From NCBI GenBank assembly GCA_037974965.1, contig JBBPFI010000011.1, forward strand, positions 930,001 through 994,000: DNA of 64,000 nucleotides, in the 5' to 3' direction. Below the pieces are notes generated by a model, which saw nothing but the letters and a program-made list of their open reading frames with translations, was not told the origin of the DNA and searched no databases. The stretch comes from Dacryopinax spathularia (lineage: Eukaryota > Basidiomycota > Dacrymycetes > Dacrymycetales > Dacrymycetaceae). Each line of letters begins with the position of its first letter. The stretch's first letter is position 1. The translations under genes and the position numbers were made by a program. Positions 10,391 to 22,556 of this stretch are shown here, piece after piece.

Positions 10391-13045
10391 TCACCAGTCA
10401 TACCCCTCAACACGGAAGGTATCGCCGTACTGCAGGTAGCCTTGCATGATGCTGAAGATGCCTTCCGGCAGGCCCATGCTGATGAGCGTGTTGGCGAGCT
10501 TGGCCATGCCGTACTGCGATGCCAGCTTGTATAGGTGCTTGGCGACATCGGTTGGATACTACGGCCAAGATGACATTAGCAGCTGCCTAGTAAGCCGCAG
10601 GAAACACGTACGGCCATCTCCATGTACCATCTCTGCTGGAATGCACTGAGCCGAATAGCCGCGTTCAAGCTCTTCTGCAGCTCGCCCTCCTCCGCATACA
10701 TCTCCAGCAACTTGCTCCATGCCCTTGCGGAGAACTTGGCGTCCAAGCAGCGCTGGTACGCCTCTTTCGCTTCCTCTTTATGATGCAGGCGGAGCCCAAG
10801 ATCGCCCAGAATCTCCCACTCTGTGCCGGTTTTACGATAGGCAACGTGTTGGGTTTTGAAGTGTGCCACTTCGGCACGGAAGATAGTCCAGATACGGAGA
10901 TCCTGCGTCCAATCAGTCAGCGACGGAAGAAGGGCAGAGATGAGCCAGCCGAACCTCGTACAACACCATGAACAAGTTGTCCAACCACCGTTCACACAAC
11001 CTCTTGTTCGTGAACGAGAACCCCTTCGCCACCTCACCAGTAGGGACACTCTTCCTCTTCCCCTGCTTTTTCTCATGCTCCGCCGTAGCCTTCGGCTTGA
11101 CAAGCTCTTCACCATTCGGAGCTCCGTTCGCTTTGCCCTCTGCTTCGGGCTCGGCGGAGGAGATCTTAATGGTGGGAATATCGCCGCTCGCGGATGGGTC
11201 GCCTTGTGCAGGGGGAGGGATGGTGTCGTTCCCGCTCCCGTGACCGACCTCCTCAGCACTCAGCTGCTCGCCATTCGGACCCGTTTCCTGCTTGCCTCTC
11301 ATCGCCGTAGTGCTAGCATTGTCGTCTGCCCCCTCCCCGGCCTCATCTTCCTCCTCTTCCTCATCGTCATCCCCGCCCAGAGTGGTGCCCTCAATCTCCC
11401 CCATAGCCTTCACGTTCCTATACTCCTCCTCCATCACAAACACGCCACTTCGAGTCTTAAGCAGCTCGTCCCACCCAATCTGCGCAACAAGCTTCGCCAG
11501 CACCGAATAAGCCTTCGCGAATGTTCCCCTCAGCCCTGGGGCGGGGAGGCGGAGGAGGGCGGGGTCGGCGTCGGTCGCGGAGTTGCTGTCTGGGTCGGCG
11601 GAGTCGAGGATGCCGGAGTCGGCTATGAATTGTTTGACGGGGAGATGGGTCCGGGCGGGGGTGGGCATGCGATGATGATCTCGTTCGTTGTAGGTGAACA
11701 TGGGGCATGAGTTCAGGGTCAAAAGAGCCTGCAAAGCAATCAACACCTTTCAAGGGATAATGTCTGGGAGACTCCGCGCACCGACTCGAACTGCCCCATT
11801 TCGCTATACACCTCAGCCAGCTTCGCCCACGTCACAAACTCGCTCGGCGCGGAATTGACAGCCTGCTTGGCAAGCTTGACAGCCCAGTCCAGCTTGCCCT
11901 TACTGACCAAAAAGTCCACCTGGACATGCAGGGTCGTCCAGCTTTTAGGATTCGACTCGAGCGCAGCAGCGGCAATCTGAATCGCTCGCACTTCCTCATC
12001 TAAAACCGCATCTGATCAGCATACCGGCACCGAGTGATGCAACAGAGTGACGCACTCATTCCGATATATGCTTTTGCGAGCAAGGAGGCGACCTCCGGCT
12101 CGCGCACGTAGAGCTTCTCGAACAGGTTTGCGAGCGGCTGCCATCGCCCGCTATCGCCGAAGTACTTCAACAGGCCAGAAACGAGGTGGTTTGAGACGGG
12201 TGAAGCGACCTGGATCTCCGGGTCCGATCCCAATTGCCAGCCTAACCGAAGGTCATCATCAGTCACCTCCTCTGTCCTAACTGGCGCGAAAGCGGGGATG
12301 CGTACCGCGGAAGAACAGCGCTTCTGCCGCCTGTAAGAACCTTAGCTCTGCCTCGGGGGTCGTGATGGGGTCCAGCTTCCTATATCCCGCTAGCCGATAA
12401 CTCTGATCCTCCGCATATAGTACCGAACGGAGTACAGCGGACAAATAGGTCTCCTGCCAGAGCTCGGGTGTCGCCTCGTGTCTGTCCCCGTGCAAGTCGA
12501 TGATGTACGCCGAGACGCTGCCGGGGATCTTGACGTCTACGCGGGTGTCGACGCGAGAGAAGGCGTTGAAGCAGCTACCAACGTGCCACGATCAGCATCA
12601 GAACATAGTGCAGAGGAGCTAGTTGACGCACCAGTAAGTGCCGCTTCGCAGCTTCCAGGGCGTTTTGGCGCCGAACCAGCTACCGGGTTCGTCGAGCGAG
12701 TAGGTTAACGAGTTCAGGTACGCAGCGAGGGATGCCGATGAGGAAGCTTCAACACCAGAAACATAGTGATACGAGCCAGACTGGAAGCTCAATTAGGCGC
12801 GCCTCAACGAATATATGCAGGAGCAACGTACGTCCTTTTGTCCGCTCCGACCTGTGCTTTTGACGACATGACAGAGATCGGGCGGTCCGAGTTCGCGGAA
12901 TGACTGGAGGGACTCGGTTCTCGATAGGAGGGATTCCCCGAGCTCTACCTGTGGTCATTGGTTAGCCTGAGCGTTATTTGACTGGTAAAGTGAGGTATAT
13001 GCACACCTCGAAGAATTCAGGGACGTCCTTGAAGGCGTCCGCCAT
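10391..13045 (-). CDS. ChAPs-family (Bch1/Bud7-type) exomer cargo receptor
   Basis: Nine-exon model, all phases consistent, 736 aa: 13045-13007, 12948-12832, 12780-12632, 12574-12306, 12241-12056, 11999-11782, 11728-10955, 10902-10612, 10558-10391. Family hallmarks in order: FRELGPPDLCHVVKS, GSYHYVSGVEASSSASLAAYL, TYCCFNAFSRVDTRV, VHGDRHEATPELWQETYL, tetratricopeptide-like helices (SKGKLDWAVKLAKQAVNSAP), SCPMFTYNERDHHRMPTPAR and GWDELLKTRSGVFVMEEEY. ChAPs proteins, with Chs5 and Arf1, form the exomer coat that carries chitin synthase and other cargo from the trans-Golgi to the cell surface. An acidic/Ser-rich insert lies between the TPR part and the C-terminal helical part (encoded near 11050-11400). 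Nothing looks broken. Confidence 0.92.
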
Positions 13046-14108
13046 TGTTTGTTTACGTCAACGTGGACGTCGTGAGCTCCCCCCGACGTAGCAAGAGTTC
13101 AGTAAACCAGCAAGAGCAGCAGAAAATAAACTAGTTGGGCGAAATGTGCAGGTGTATGCTGTTTGTTTGATGCACTGCGCGACTCCCGCCGCGGTTGGGT
13201 CGTGGCGTCCCACTTTGGCGCGAAGTGGCGGCGCTGTGCTGTCGGAGATAGTGTCGGATTATCTCGCCGCGTCATCACGGTGGTGAATTAGGGCAGGCTC
13301 GACGCGTCGCGCATTCTGGAAGGGCTTCGTGCATCATCAACTTTTGACTGAGCAGAGGGTCTCTTCGCATTTGACGATGCGAGGATATCACGCCGTTGAT
13401 CATCATCTCTCCTTTGCTGAAGATGTCGCGATACCTATGATGAATTGGTTGCCAATTTCCACTGACGGCCGCCGAAATAAGGAAAATGCGTGGAAACTGG
13501 TGAACAATAGGTGAGAACTCATGTCCGTTTAAGGAGAAAGTTCATTCATATCTGAATGTATGCATTCAGTCACTTCATGCTTTCATCACTATCGAAGGCT
13601 GCGACGGCCTTAACGGTGTAGACTCGTTTTGCTTCATTTGGTTCGCTTGGCGAGTTTCTGGTTTTGCGATGGTTACGCTGGAAGCAACGTATGGGTTATG
13701 GGCTTTGCGAAACGGAAGTCCCGGATGGCAAACGCTGGCAAACAACTCCGCGAACACGATAGCCCACCCAGACATCGCTCGCACTACATTCCCACTGCGA
13801 CATGGACGCCCACTTCCCTCGTCGTGGGTTCCAACTCGTCGACGCAGGCTCGGGGAATCGGCAACCTTCGTAAGGAACCGGGGTGTGCACAGCCTCAACG
13901 AATTGACTTCCCCGCAACCCAAACCGGCGGCTTGGCGATCCCCTTCGGTCAGGGTCTTCTCCTGAAACGCGACCGCCTGACCCCAACCTGCCAACCTGCC
14001 AACGCATTACATTCTCGAGGCGTGGCAGAATGCTCAGATGCTTTTATTGGGAGAGCTGGGGAGGGGGAAGGGGTGATTACTTGACGTTGTCATCCCCCCT
14101 CAGCTCAG
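13046..14108. other. Divergent intergenic region
   Basis: About 1.06 kb between the ChAPs start and the next F-box start. Several overlapping frames are open on both strands at 13575-14007, but none has a motif, signal peptide or plausible splice partner. I take the region as promoter/UTR sequence. Confidence 0.4.
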
Positions 14109-15714
14109 ATGCACGGAACCATCGACGATGCCAGGCCCCGCGAGGGTGCACCCGGCAGCCCCGACAGCCCCTGCACGTCGCTACGACACCTCCCTGTCGA
14201 GCTCATCGACCACCTCCTTTCACATATTACCGAACCGGCCGACCTCCTGTCGCTCGCACTCTGCAATCATGCTCTCTACAACATCATCGCACCTGCCCAT
14301 CTCGCCTGGCACTCCATCTCCATCCCATCCCAACACGCGTCGCTCGTCGCCCACCTCTGTTCTCACCGACGGACAGCGCAGCTCGTCCGTCGACTCATCA
14401 TAACCGACACATGGACTACGACCGGACACGGGCATCGACTCTGCACCCATGCAGACGCCGGCTCGTGCACTTCAGAGGAGACGAAAGAAGTCGACTACGT
14501 GCTCTGGGAGTGCTGCGCAGAGGAGTTAACGAACCTTCGCTCGCTCGTCCTGCATGTCCGCGACCTCGGCAAATGGAAGTCCTTCCTCGCCATCGTCAGA
14601 CAATCGAGTCCAGATCTGCGAAGCATAGCGCTCCAGCAATACCTGGGGTTCATGTATCGCTATCGGATTGAGCCCCAACCCGCAATCTCGGTGCGCACCT
14701 CGATCTACCTAGATACAGCACCTCGCTGACCTTGCTGCGCACACAGACACTCGACGAGATCCGCAATGTCGAGGAGCTTGACTGGTATTCCGCCCTCGGA
14801 CAAGGTGCAGGCCCCGGGCTCAGCCTACAGGACCCGCTGACCTCCTCAGGTCCCGAGATCTTCAGCTCGCTCGTCCGCTGCTTAGCGCTAAACAGCGCCA
14901 CCCTCCGTGCGATCAAAATCAATATATCCTCAGATGATACGGCCTCAACCGCCTTTTGGACGTTGCGTTTCCCGCGCTTGAGGGAATGTAAGGTGCTGAA
15001 CGTACACGGTAGCCGGCACGTGGGCGAGTTCTTGGCTGCGCACGCCGGATTGGAAGTGTTTCATTTGCACACTTCGAGCGCATTGCCTTTCTGCTTGCCG
15101 AGCAATGCGCTGCGGAACGCGAAAGACGTCGATTTGCGATACTACGGCCATCCGGAGCTCTATATCCAGCTCGTCTCCCCACTGCCCGACGGCCGGTACC
15201 GACCGCTGGAAAGGCTCGCAATCTGTGCCCAGGCGCTGGGAAGAAGATGTAACGACGACAACGACCCTGCCCTCGACGTGTTCTGCGCACATTTGAAGCA
15301 CATCACGACGCTGAGAGCACTGACATGGATCGACCTCAGCCACTCCCTTTCCGAGAGCCGGTTCCTTCGCCCTGTAACAGAGGCAGCCCGAGGTGTGGAG
15401 GAAGTCGTGTTCGCTTGGAACCTCCCGACAGGGCCATCTATGGTACGTCCTCCCCCGTATCCCCAAGAACCGAACCGTTCACTGACGGAGCACAGGGAAT
15501 CCTATGCGACGCGCTCTCCACACTGCCAAAACTGCATACTATACGCTGTCCGGCTAGTACGCTCGTGCCGTACGAGATTTCTTGCCAGGCCGAGCTTCTA
15601 AGACGCGCATGTCCGGGATTAAGGAGGTTGAACGAGTGTGTTCGGCTGGAGGGAGATGGGGTTTGGAAAGTGATCAAAGATGGAAGGCAGTTCTGGGAGA
15701 GGGTTACGCTTTGA
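14109..15714 (+). CDS. F-box/LRR-like protein
   Basis: Three exons, all phase 0: 14109-14690, 14747-15442 and 15496-15714, with introns GTGCGC..CACAG and GTACGT..CACAG. Total 498 aa. Residues about 25-65 form the F-box: SLRHLPVELIDHLLSHITEPADLLSLALCNHALYNIIAP, then HLAWHSISI. Downstream come leucine-rich stretches (TNLRSLVLHVRDL, PRLRECKVLNV, AKDVDLRYYGHPELYI, TLRALTWIDLSHSL). The C-terminus ends LRRLNECVRLEGDGVWKVIKDG. Probable SCF adaptor. It is not obviously closer to the other four F-box genes here than to the general family. Confidence 0.78.
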
Positions 15715-16568
15715 GCCGTGGGATGGAATTGGAAAAGGTCGTCTGGGAGGCGGTTGCTCGCGCTTGGGTGGAACAAATGCTACAAGGACATGGGGCGACA
15801 TTAGGAACGAGTCTTCCCGAACAGTACAGCTTGATTGGGGGTGTCGGCACTAACATTCGTCACTCATTGCCTCTGCGGACGTTTACGTTTGACAGACAAC
15901 CGGGAATCTATGCTGAGTTCGACATCAAGGAATCGTGTCTGCGCTGTACCCAGCTTCCGGCTTCTCTGCATGATCATTTCTCACCAGCTGGAGAAGGTCA
16001 CGGCGATTCAACGTTCATGCTGTTGTGGAGGGAAAGATGCATAAGCAGATCAGCCATGATCCGAGTTGTCACAGCTGTGGGTTCGTCGCCTTCACCGCGC
16101 TGAGGAATCCAAGTCAGGTCGGATGAAGCATACTGCGTGCAATGCAGCAGCGGGCGAGCTCCGTATATTGCATACAAAAGCTGGGCTCATTTCGTCCCGC
16201 TTCCCATACGCCCTCACCGGAAACTCTTCGCTGAAGACGCGTTCTCCTGTCGACAATGCTGGCTGTCCAACTACCTACGTCCCGCCATCCAAGTCCAAAC
16301 GCCGATGAGACAAACTGATACGCATAGGTCTAACCTTTGGACAACGACTCTTCAGAATTACGATATTCAGCCAACCGAGTCGGAGTGAGACTGACGGTGT
16401 GTTAATGTATGAAGCAGGATTCGAGCACACTACTATAGTCCACAATCTGTATGGAGCGTGACAGCCTGGGTAAAAGGAATGACGCCATTTAGACCGAAGC
16501 GAGTTCCATCGTGTCGCCCAATTGATCTCCTCCGCCACGACACTCGTCAACAAGGAGAAACGGAGGCT
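15715..16568. other. Convergent intergenic region
   Basis: About 850 bases between the F-box stop and the stop of secreted copy A. Frames run on from the F-box 3' end, but I see no gene signal. Confidence 0.4.
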
Positions 16569-17793
16569 TCAGACGGGGAGAGCTGTGATGGTCTACGAGG
16601 CAGGCTGGTGAAGCAGTGCCATACACGGCCATAGATTAAGACTTACAACGGGTATCGGATCCAACGCCGCTACGAGATCCGATGAAGGGTCATAAGACCC
16701 GTAGATCGTCGCTGGCAAGGTGGACGCGAGTCCACTCAAAAAGAAAATCAGCGGGATCGCCGCTGGATATGACAATCAGTTGACAGCACTCCACAAGCCT
16801 ATGACGTGCTAGAAATTCGAAAATCGAAACGCTCACATCCATCCGTGGCAGAGACTGGGTTGATCCACACAGCATGGATGGTACCATCTGCATCTATGTG
16901 ATACTGTGCAGTTTCTCAGGTGGTTAGATGACGCCCGAGGGGGGAGATTGTATGACTCACCACGTCTGTCTCGTAATATCCGTACGACACACCACTAAGC
17001 GCATTTCCCCCGGGGTAGGGTTGGCTATACACTCCGGCTGAAAACGGTCAATTTCGTTCTGTGTAGAAGCCGCAGAACCTACTGGAATGCACACTCTCGA
17101 CGTTGAAGTACACATAAGGCCTGTAAGCATGACTGAGCAAGGGCTGAGGGCGGATAAGGAGGTGCACGCACTGAAGGCTATTGGATCCCTGATCTTGGGC
17201 TGTAGGGAGAACCTCCGCTGTGAAGTAGTATCCTTGCACCAGAGCCTTTTGCAGTTGATAGAGCACTAGGTCAGCGGATACAGGTCGCGGATAACAAAGG
17301 CGAAATACACACTGGAGACGTCACTGTAAGAGCGGCTGGTGTAGACGACCCGACAGGCTGAGTGGACGAAAAGGTGAATGCGAAGTCCCTGGCGGCACAT
17401 GCCCAAGGACCGCCTTGGCCGTTTTTGCCGACGTAGCAGTGAGGTTCTGTATCGCCATCTTCGTACACGGCAAGAAGGAAGCCGCTGGATGATCTGTTCA
17501 TGCTAATCAGCAAGACAGTGGACCAAAACTAGCGGCCGAAATTCACCCTGATCGACGCGCCAAGAATGGTCCTTTAGTCCGCATAAGTATGGTAAGTATC
17601 ACCAAACCTACCTCAAGCATAAGTCGAAGTTGTGCTCACCTGTGCGTGTCGCATTGTAGAGTCGTTCTGGCCGCAGGGGAGGGAGACCACGGGCTAAACG
17701 ATCGCCATTGGTATCCTTGGAAGGACGACAGAAGCTTGGAACCAGAAAACCACTGATAAGCAAAAGAAGAGCGTGATGGGTGAACAGCAACAT
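16569..17793 (-). CDS. Secreted protein copy A of the RGLPPLRP family
   Basis: Exon 1 (17793-17640) encodes a signal peptide (LFTHHALLLLISGFLVPSFC) and the family motif DRLARGLPPLRPERLYNAT. A 25-nt micro-exon supplies GPFLARRSG. Exon 3 encodes SGFLLAVYEDGDTEPHCYVG, ACAARDFAFTFSSTQP and SSTPAALTVTSP. Later exons carry VQGYYFTAE, NVESVHS and PATIYGSYDP..LDPIPV. The last exon, 24 nt (16592-16569), encodes TITALPV. About nine exons and 250 aa. Extracellular by signal peptide, without GPI or membrane anchor. I recognise no domain with an assigned function. Paralogs B-H lie in the same window. Confidence 0.72.
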
Positions 17794-17968
17794 GATGGAT
17801 CCCTGGTGAAACAACCCCTCCTGCTCCTTGGGTTCGCAGGCGAAGAAGGTGCACGACGGTTGCAATGCAGGGTGTATCGATCTTCCTGGGTTAAGTATGG
17901 GATTCGCTCAGAACTGAGTGGACATGACACGCCTGTCGCTCGAGCTTCTCCTGATCACCGATCGAACC

Positions 17969-18784
17969 TCAGTGGCACAGCGTCACCCCAAAGCCCTCTG
18001 GGAAAGATCCCATTTCGCAAGTGCCGCCAACCATCGTCCCGGCCAAAGGGAGCTGGTGTGCCGGAGTTCCGGCTTCCGACCTAGCCGTCTTTGAACCGAT
18101 ATGCTCCAGGCACCAGTGGCGCAATGCTATGAGTGTTGCCTCAGAAGAGCTTGGAGCGAGTGCAGCACCACCAGGGTTGTTCTTCCGTAGTCTCGCTGCC
18201 GGACAGGTGGAAGGGCGAGGTCTGCGTCCTGACCTTGTTACCAAGGCAAAGACATGGCTGCCCACATTGTGCGTATCGCCCTCGTTGTGCGTTGCATCTG
18301 CCGGCGCAGGACAAGGACGATCCGGATTGCAGCCGTGAACAGTCCCTTTCAACACGCCACAATAACAGTACCCTGAGTCCAATACATTCCATCGATGCAT
18401 CGGGTCCACCGGCGCCCCGAAAAGCCGACCCTTTTTCATCTTGCGTCGAGCGCATCTTCCCCTCGAAACCTGTGAAAGAAAGGAAGCGCCGATGCACATC
18501 GGCTGGCGGACCGCCTCGGGCCCCCCTACCCTGCTTGTTATTGACTCAGAAAATCGGGCGACGGGCAGAATATTGACATCAACAGTACTGGCTTGCGCCT
18601 CAAGGATTCTGTGGGAATATAATGTCACTTTGCTACCGTTCAAAGCATGATGTCTCACGTGTTCCGGACTCTTGAGGTGGCAATTGCCGATTACCTTCCG
18701 GCATAAGTTGAGGGTGTCCGTGAAAGCGACCATTCCGGCAGCGGCGAAAATGAGGACCCTCAGAGCCTCAGCAGGAGAGTACAT
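17969..18784 (-). CDS. Possible secreted protein, unsupported by homology
   Basis: A 271-codon open frame begins MYSPAEALRVLIFAAAGMVAF, which could be a signal peptide, and contains a Cys-rich stretch (GYCYCGVLKGTVHGCNPDRPC) plus scattered cysteines. It sits just upstream of copy A on the same strand. The opposite strand is also open here, which is common in GC-rich DNA, so this may be a chance frame. It could also be one exon of an intron-containing gene. I do not recognise it. Confidence 0.3.
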   Translation of the reverse strand: MYSPAEALRVLIFAAAGMVAFTDTLNLCRKVIGNCHLKSPEHVRHHALNGSKVTLYSHRILEAQASTVDVNILPVARFSESITSRVGGPEAVRQPMCIGASFLSQVSRGRCARRKMKKGRLFGAPVDPMHRWNVLDSGYCYCGVLKGTVHGCNPDRPCPAPADATHNEGDTHNVGSHVFALVTRSGRRPRPSTCPAARLRKNNPGGAALAPSSSEATLIALRHWCLEHIGSKTARSEAGTPAHQLPLAGTMVGGTCEMGSFPEGFGVTLCH

Positions 18785-19409
18785 AGGGCAATATCCGAAC
18801 GCAGTGGAGCCAAACCACTAGTCGGTTCATCCACCCGTCCATCCCCTGCGTGTCGGTGACGATCTGTTGAAGAGTGTTCGATACAAATGTTGCAGCAGGG
18901 CGAGTAGTATTGAATTGAGTCTTTCGTAAACGCGCCGCACACGGTTGGGTTGCGAAAACGGATTGCCGCCGGGCGGAAGGAGATAGCAGATCGTGGAATT
19001 CTCAGAAGCACATTGTCGGATCTAGGCCTAGGCCTACATTGGTGCCACCTCAGCTTCTTCCCCACCTCCACCTGAACTTCACCACCTTCGGTATGAAAAA
19101 CTTGGCATTCGGCCGGCCACCTTCGTCGCCGTTCCTCCCAATATTGCGACTTTCAACATTCCGCGTCTGCTCAATCATCGCGCAACGGTTATGTACTAGC
19201 AGTGCACAATGGGTGTAAGACTTCTGGGACAAACAAAAGGCAAGCTGAACTAAGAGAGAAAGACTCGGGATGATACTGATGAGGCTCGGGCACCATTGTG
19301 ATTGCGGCTAACTGGCTACCAATCGCAAGCATGGGCTGGGGCAAGCCATCAGCGACTGGAAGACAATACTGTATTCCGCTCACGACGAACGCTCACCAAT
19401 GGAATCGCC

Positions 19410-20570
19410 TTACGCCAGGGTGGCCTTCAGAGTCTGTTGAACATTAAGTACAGCGTACACATATGTCTGTAAGTTTGCAGACATACCACAGGTATCGGGT
19501 AGTACTCGCTTGCAGCACCGAAGGAGAGGCTCGGTGACGCATAAAGTACAGTGGGGGGCGTCGCTTGAAAGCGGTATAGCCAGAAATTCAGCGGAGTGGT
19601 TGCTGAGAACTGCGGTGAGCAAGCAACGCAGCGAGCCACGGGGACGCGACCGCGTGTTAACAGACGAGACTCACGGGCGTTCACCGAAGGGTTAGGATTA
19701 ACCCATACAGCACTGATTGTACCATCGCCTGACGTGTAATACTGCCCAAGTTGTCAAATACGCGGTTGGGCATGACGTAGTTAGTATGGGCGCTTACTAT
19801 GTCTGTCTCGTAGTATACGGGTGTCCCAGACCAGGCGCCAAACGGAGTAGGACCAGCAGGTGTTGCATTTGGCCCGGCTGAATTGAATCAGTACAGTGTG
19901 GGCTCAAGGTCGTGCAGGCGTACTGGATGCAACGCTTTCGATTCCGAATCGGAAGATATTGCTAGGATTGATCAGCACATCATTATATGTGGCCGGAAAG
20001 AGACCCAGGTGTACCTCGAGGTAGTGGGTCCTTGATCAGCTACTTGCGCTTCGGCGGTGAAATAGCGCCCTTGTTCGCCGACCTGTCCCCACGATCACGT
20101 CTTTAGCTTAAGGAAATAAGGCGAGAATACGACTAAAATGGCATACCGGGGAAGCCACGCTAAGCGCCGCGGGCGTAGACGAACCCGCAGGTTGGGAGAT
20201 AGTGAACGCGTATGCGCTGTCCCTGGTAACGCAAGCATTGTCGTCCCCAGGTGATGTGAGCCCGAGATAGCACCACGGCGTGGTTTGACCGGACTCAAAC
20301 ACACCCACGAGGAACGCAGTGGGCGAGCTAAATTTCGAAGGAATCACCATCAACTTCAGCCGGCATCCAGAGCATTACCACGTACATCGACCGGCGGGCC
20401 AAAGACGGTCCTGTGCGAGTGGCGTTGTAGAGCCTATTAGGGCGGAGAGGAGGCAGACCGCGGGCTAAGCGGTCCCCGTTGGTCTCCCTTGACGGCCGAG
20501 CAAGGAGGGGTGGGAGAAGAATTGCCACATGGAAGAGCAGGAGAAAATGTACGAGTCGTGTGTGCGCCAT
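19410..20570 (-). CDS. Secreted protein copy B of the RGLPPLRP family, first intron missing
   Basis: Signal peptide (VHFLLLFHVAILLPPLLA), then DRLARGLPPLRPNRLYNAT. Unlike its seven relatives, B reads straight through RTGPSLARRS: the position of intron 1 is closed exactly at the exon junction. Later exons encode TAFLVGVFESGQTTPWCYLG, DSAYAFTISQPAGSSTPAALSVASP, FGIESVAS and PPTVLYASPSLSFGAASEYYPIPV. The final 24-nt exon (19433-19410) encodes TLKATLA. About 250 aa, secreted, function unknown. Intron boundaries in the middle part were assigned by comparison with A, G and H. Confidence 0.7.
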
Positions 20571-21296
20571 GGTCGTCTTGTGCGACCCCAGCTGGGCAGA
20601 GGAGGCAACAACACCGGAAAGACGTTGATCCTGGCCTGCAATTCCATGTGAACTGTCATCGGAGTACTTATATGCTCTATACCGCTGGTAGAAAAGTCAA
20701 AGCGAGACGGTCCAACAAAGGGCAGACGACTCGGAGTGAAAAAAGATCCTTCTCCGAGCGGAAACAGAAAGGCACCACATCGCTCGCATTCATTCCCAGG
20801 CTTCCAACTTGGTACATCATTGTACATCATTAGGATTTTCTTCCAAAAGAACAGTTGTGGCGCTTCAGCTGTTGTGATCACGATATCTTGGCGGGGTCGA
20901 ATTCCAATATGCACGATCGGAGGCGCCGCAGCATTTGGGGTCCCCCATAACTGATACGTATAAATGCACGGGGCGATAAGTTAAAACACCATTCGTCACA
21001 CTTCACAAACACCACAGACCCTGCACCGTCCTGCAGCTGGGTATTTGTATGTTCAGATCACATACAATTGGGCTGGTGTTGTGGAGAGTCGCATGACTCG
21101 CACCCGGAGAAAAAGGTACAAGCTGGAAGGCGCGTAGCCCCGCGGCTCAGCGGGTCACCCAGCGAGCAGTAAACATCTCAGCGGGAAATGCCAAAACATC
21201 ACCGCTGGGAGCAGGGAGGAGACCTGCTCCATACCTGCACATCTGCGACCGCAGGTCGATCACACAATCCAGAGGCCTGCCCAGCTCTCGCTCAGG
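20571..21296. other. Intergenic region
   Basis: About 730 bases upstream of copy B and downstream of the Ser/Pro-rich gene. It should contain the promoter of B. No other gene is seen. Confidence 0.4.
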
Positions 21297-22556
21297 CTAG
21301 GCAGCAGCATCTCCGCTGCGCTCCTCACGAAGATCATCTCCTTCCTCCCGCACGCCCAGAGGAGACCGGGCAACCTCGATCTTCTTCCCCCAGCTGAGGA
21401 CGCTGAGCTTGCTCGTTCTGTTTTCGCGGCGGGGCAGGAGCTCGGGAAAGCTTGTTTCAGGTTCGTCAGAGAATGATTCTGGGTATAACATCGGTTTTAG
21501 TGGGTGCTTGGGGCTATGTGCTTGCGAGTGAGAGTGAGAGCGGAGGAGTGTGGGCGAAGGAAGGAGTGTTGGAGAAGGGAGGCCAGTTGCATGCAGTCCT
21601 GGGTAGGTCGAGGTAGGCGATAAGCCCGGAAACGGCGCCAGTCCGTGCGGATGATGGAACGAAGAGTCCGGCGTCGGTATGTCCGGCGAACGGGACGTGG
21701 GCGAAGGGGTGAACGTCAGTGCCGGCACGGACGTCGTTGTGCCCCTGGTCGTGGGCGTTGTGGGCGATGCTGTCTGGGTTGGGGTTGCAGAACCGGATGA
21801 AGGCGACGAAAGAGGGAAGACTGTAGTAGTCGTGCTTGCCGATCCTGGCGGGCTGGTAGGCTCCGTCGAGGTGCTCCGCCCTGGTCGGGTCGGAGAAACG
21901 GAAAGGAGTACATTATCCTCACTCTTCCCTGTCTCGTTCGTCAGCAATAGATATGAGGAAGGATCAGACTGTCACGCACCTCGTCTGCTTCCTTTCTCGC
22001 TACTGTTTGCGTCCTGCGCCAGCACAGGGATCGGTTTCCTCGATACCGTTCCCCATCTTTTCACGGTCCCCCTCCTGCCCATCCCATTACCCGCCCCGAA
22101 ACCATCTCTCATCCCTTCCTCTCCAGCTTCACCATCATCGGCCTTCGCATGCGCACTCCTGGCTCCGGCCGTGCTCGGTCTGCGAGGGAGGGTACCGGGG
22201 GTGCCATCGTAAACTTTGCTTGTACGTCCTGCGTCGGTGGAGGAGCTGGGAGAAGGGTGCGCAGTGGAGGGACGGAGTGCACGCTGGGAGGCAGCTCGTT
22301 TGAGGGATTGGAGGCGACGTGGTTTCGATTGCAAGGAAGGGTTCGATGGAAGAGACGGGGAAGGAGCGTGTGAGCTTGCGGTACGAGGCGTGGATCCGCT
22401 CAATGCTGAGCTCGTCGGGGTGGAGGAGGGCGGTGCGGTCGAGGACGACTGCGGCGTGCGGGGAGTAGGAGGGGTGTCGAGGGATTGGCGGGGAGTGGGC
22501 GAGGATGGCGGGGCTTTCTTGATGAGTGATTTAAGGAGGGAGGAGATGGAGGGCAT
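21297..22556 (-). CDS. Ser/Pro/Thr-rich, largely disordered protein
   Basis: Exon 1 (22556-21980) and exon 2 (21928-21297) are joined by a 51-nt phase-1 intron (GTGCGT..ACAG), giving 402 aa. The N-terminus MPSISSLLKSLIKKAP is a short amphipathic basic helix. The rest is dominated by Ser, Pro and Thr with basic patches (SKPRRLQSLKRAASQRALRP) and ends with a more conserved-looking block, PLKPMLYPESFSDEPETSFPELLPRRENRTSKLSVLSWGKK split over about 45 residues. I do not recognise a family. Composition suggests a regulated scaffold or a phosphorylation target; that is inference only. Confidence 0.6.

Noticed and set aside
13575-14007. Overlapping open frames on both strands
   Set aside because: No frame shows domain, signal or splice structure; both strands open equally, as expected by chance at this GC content.
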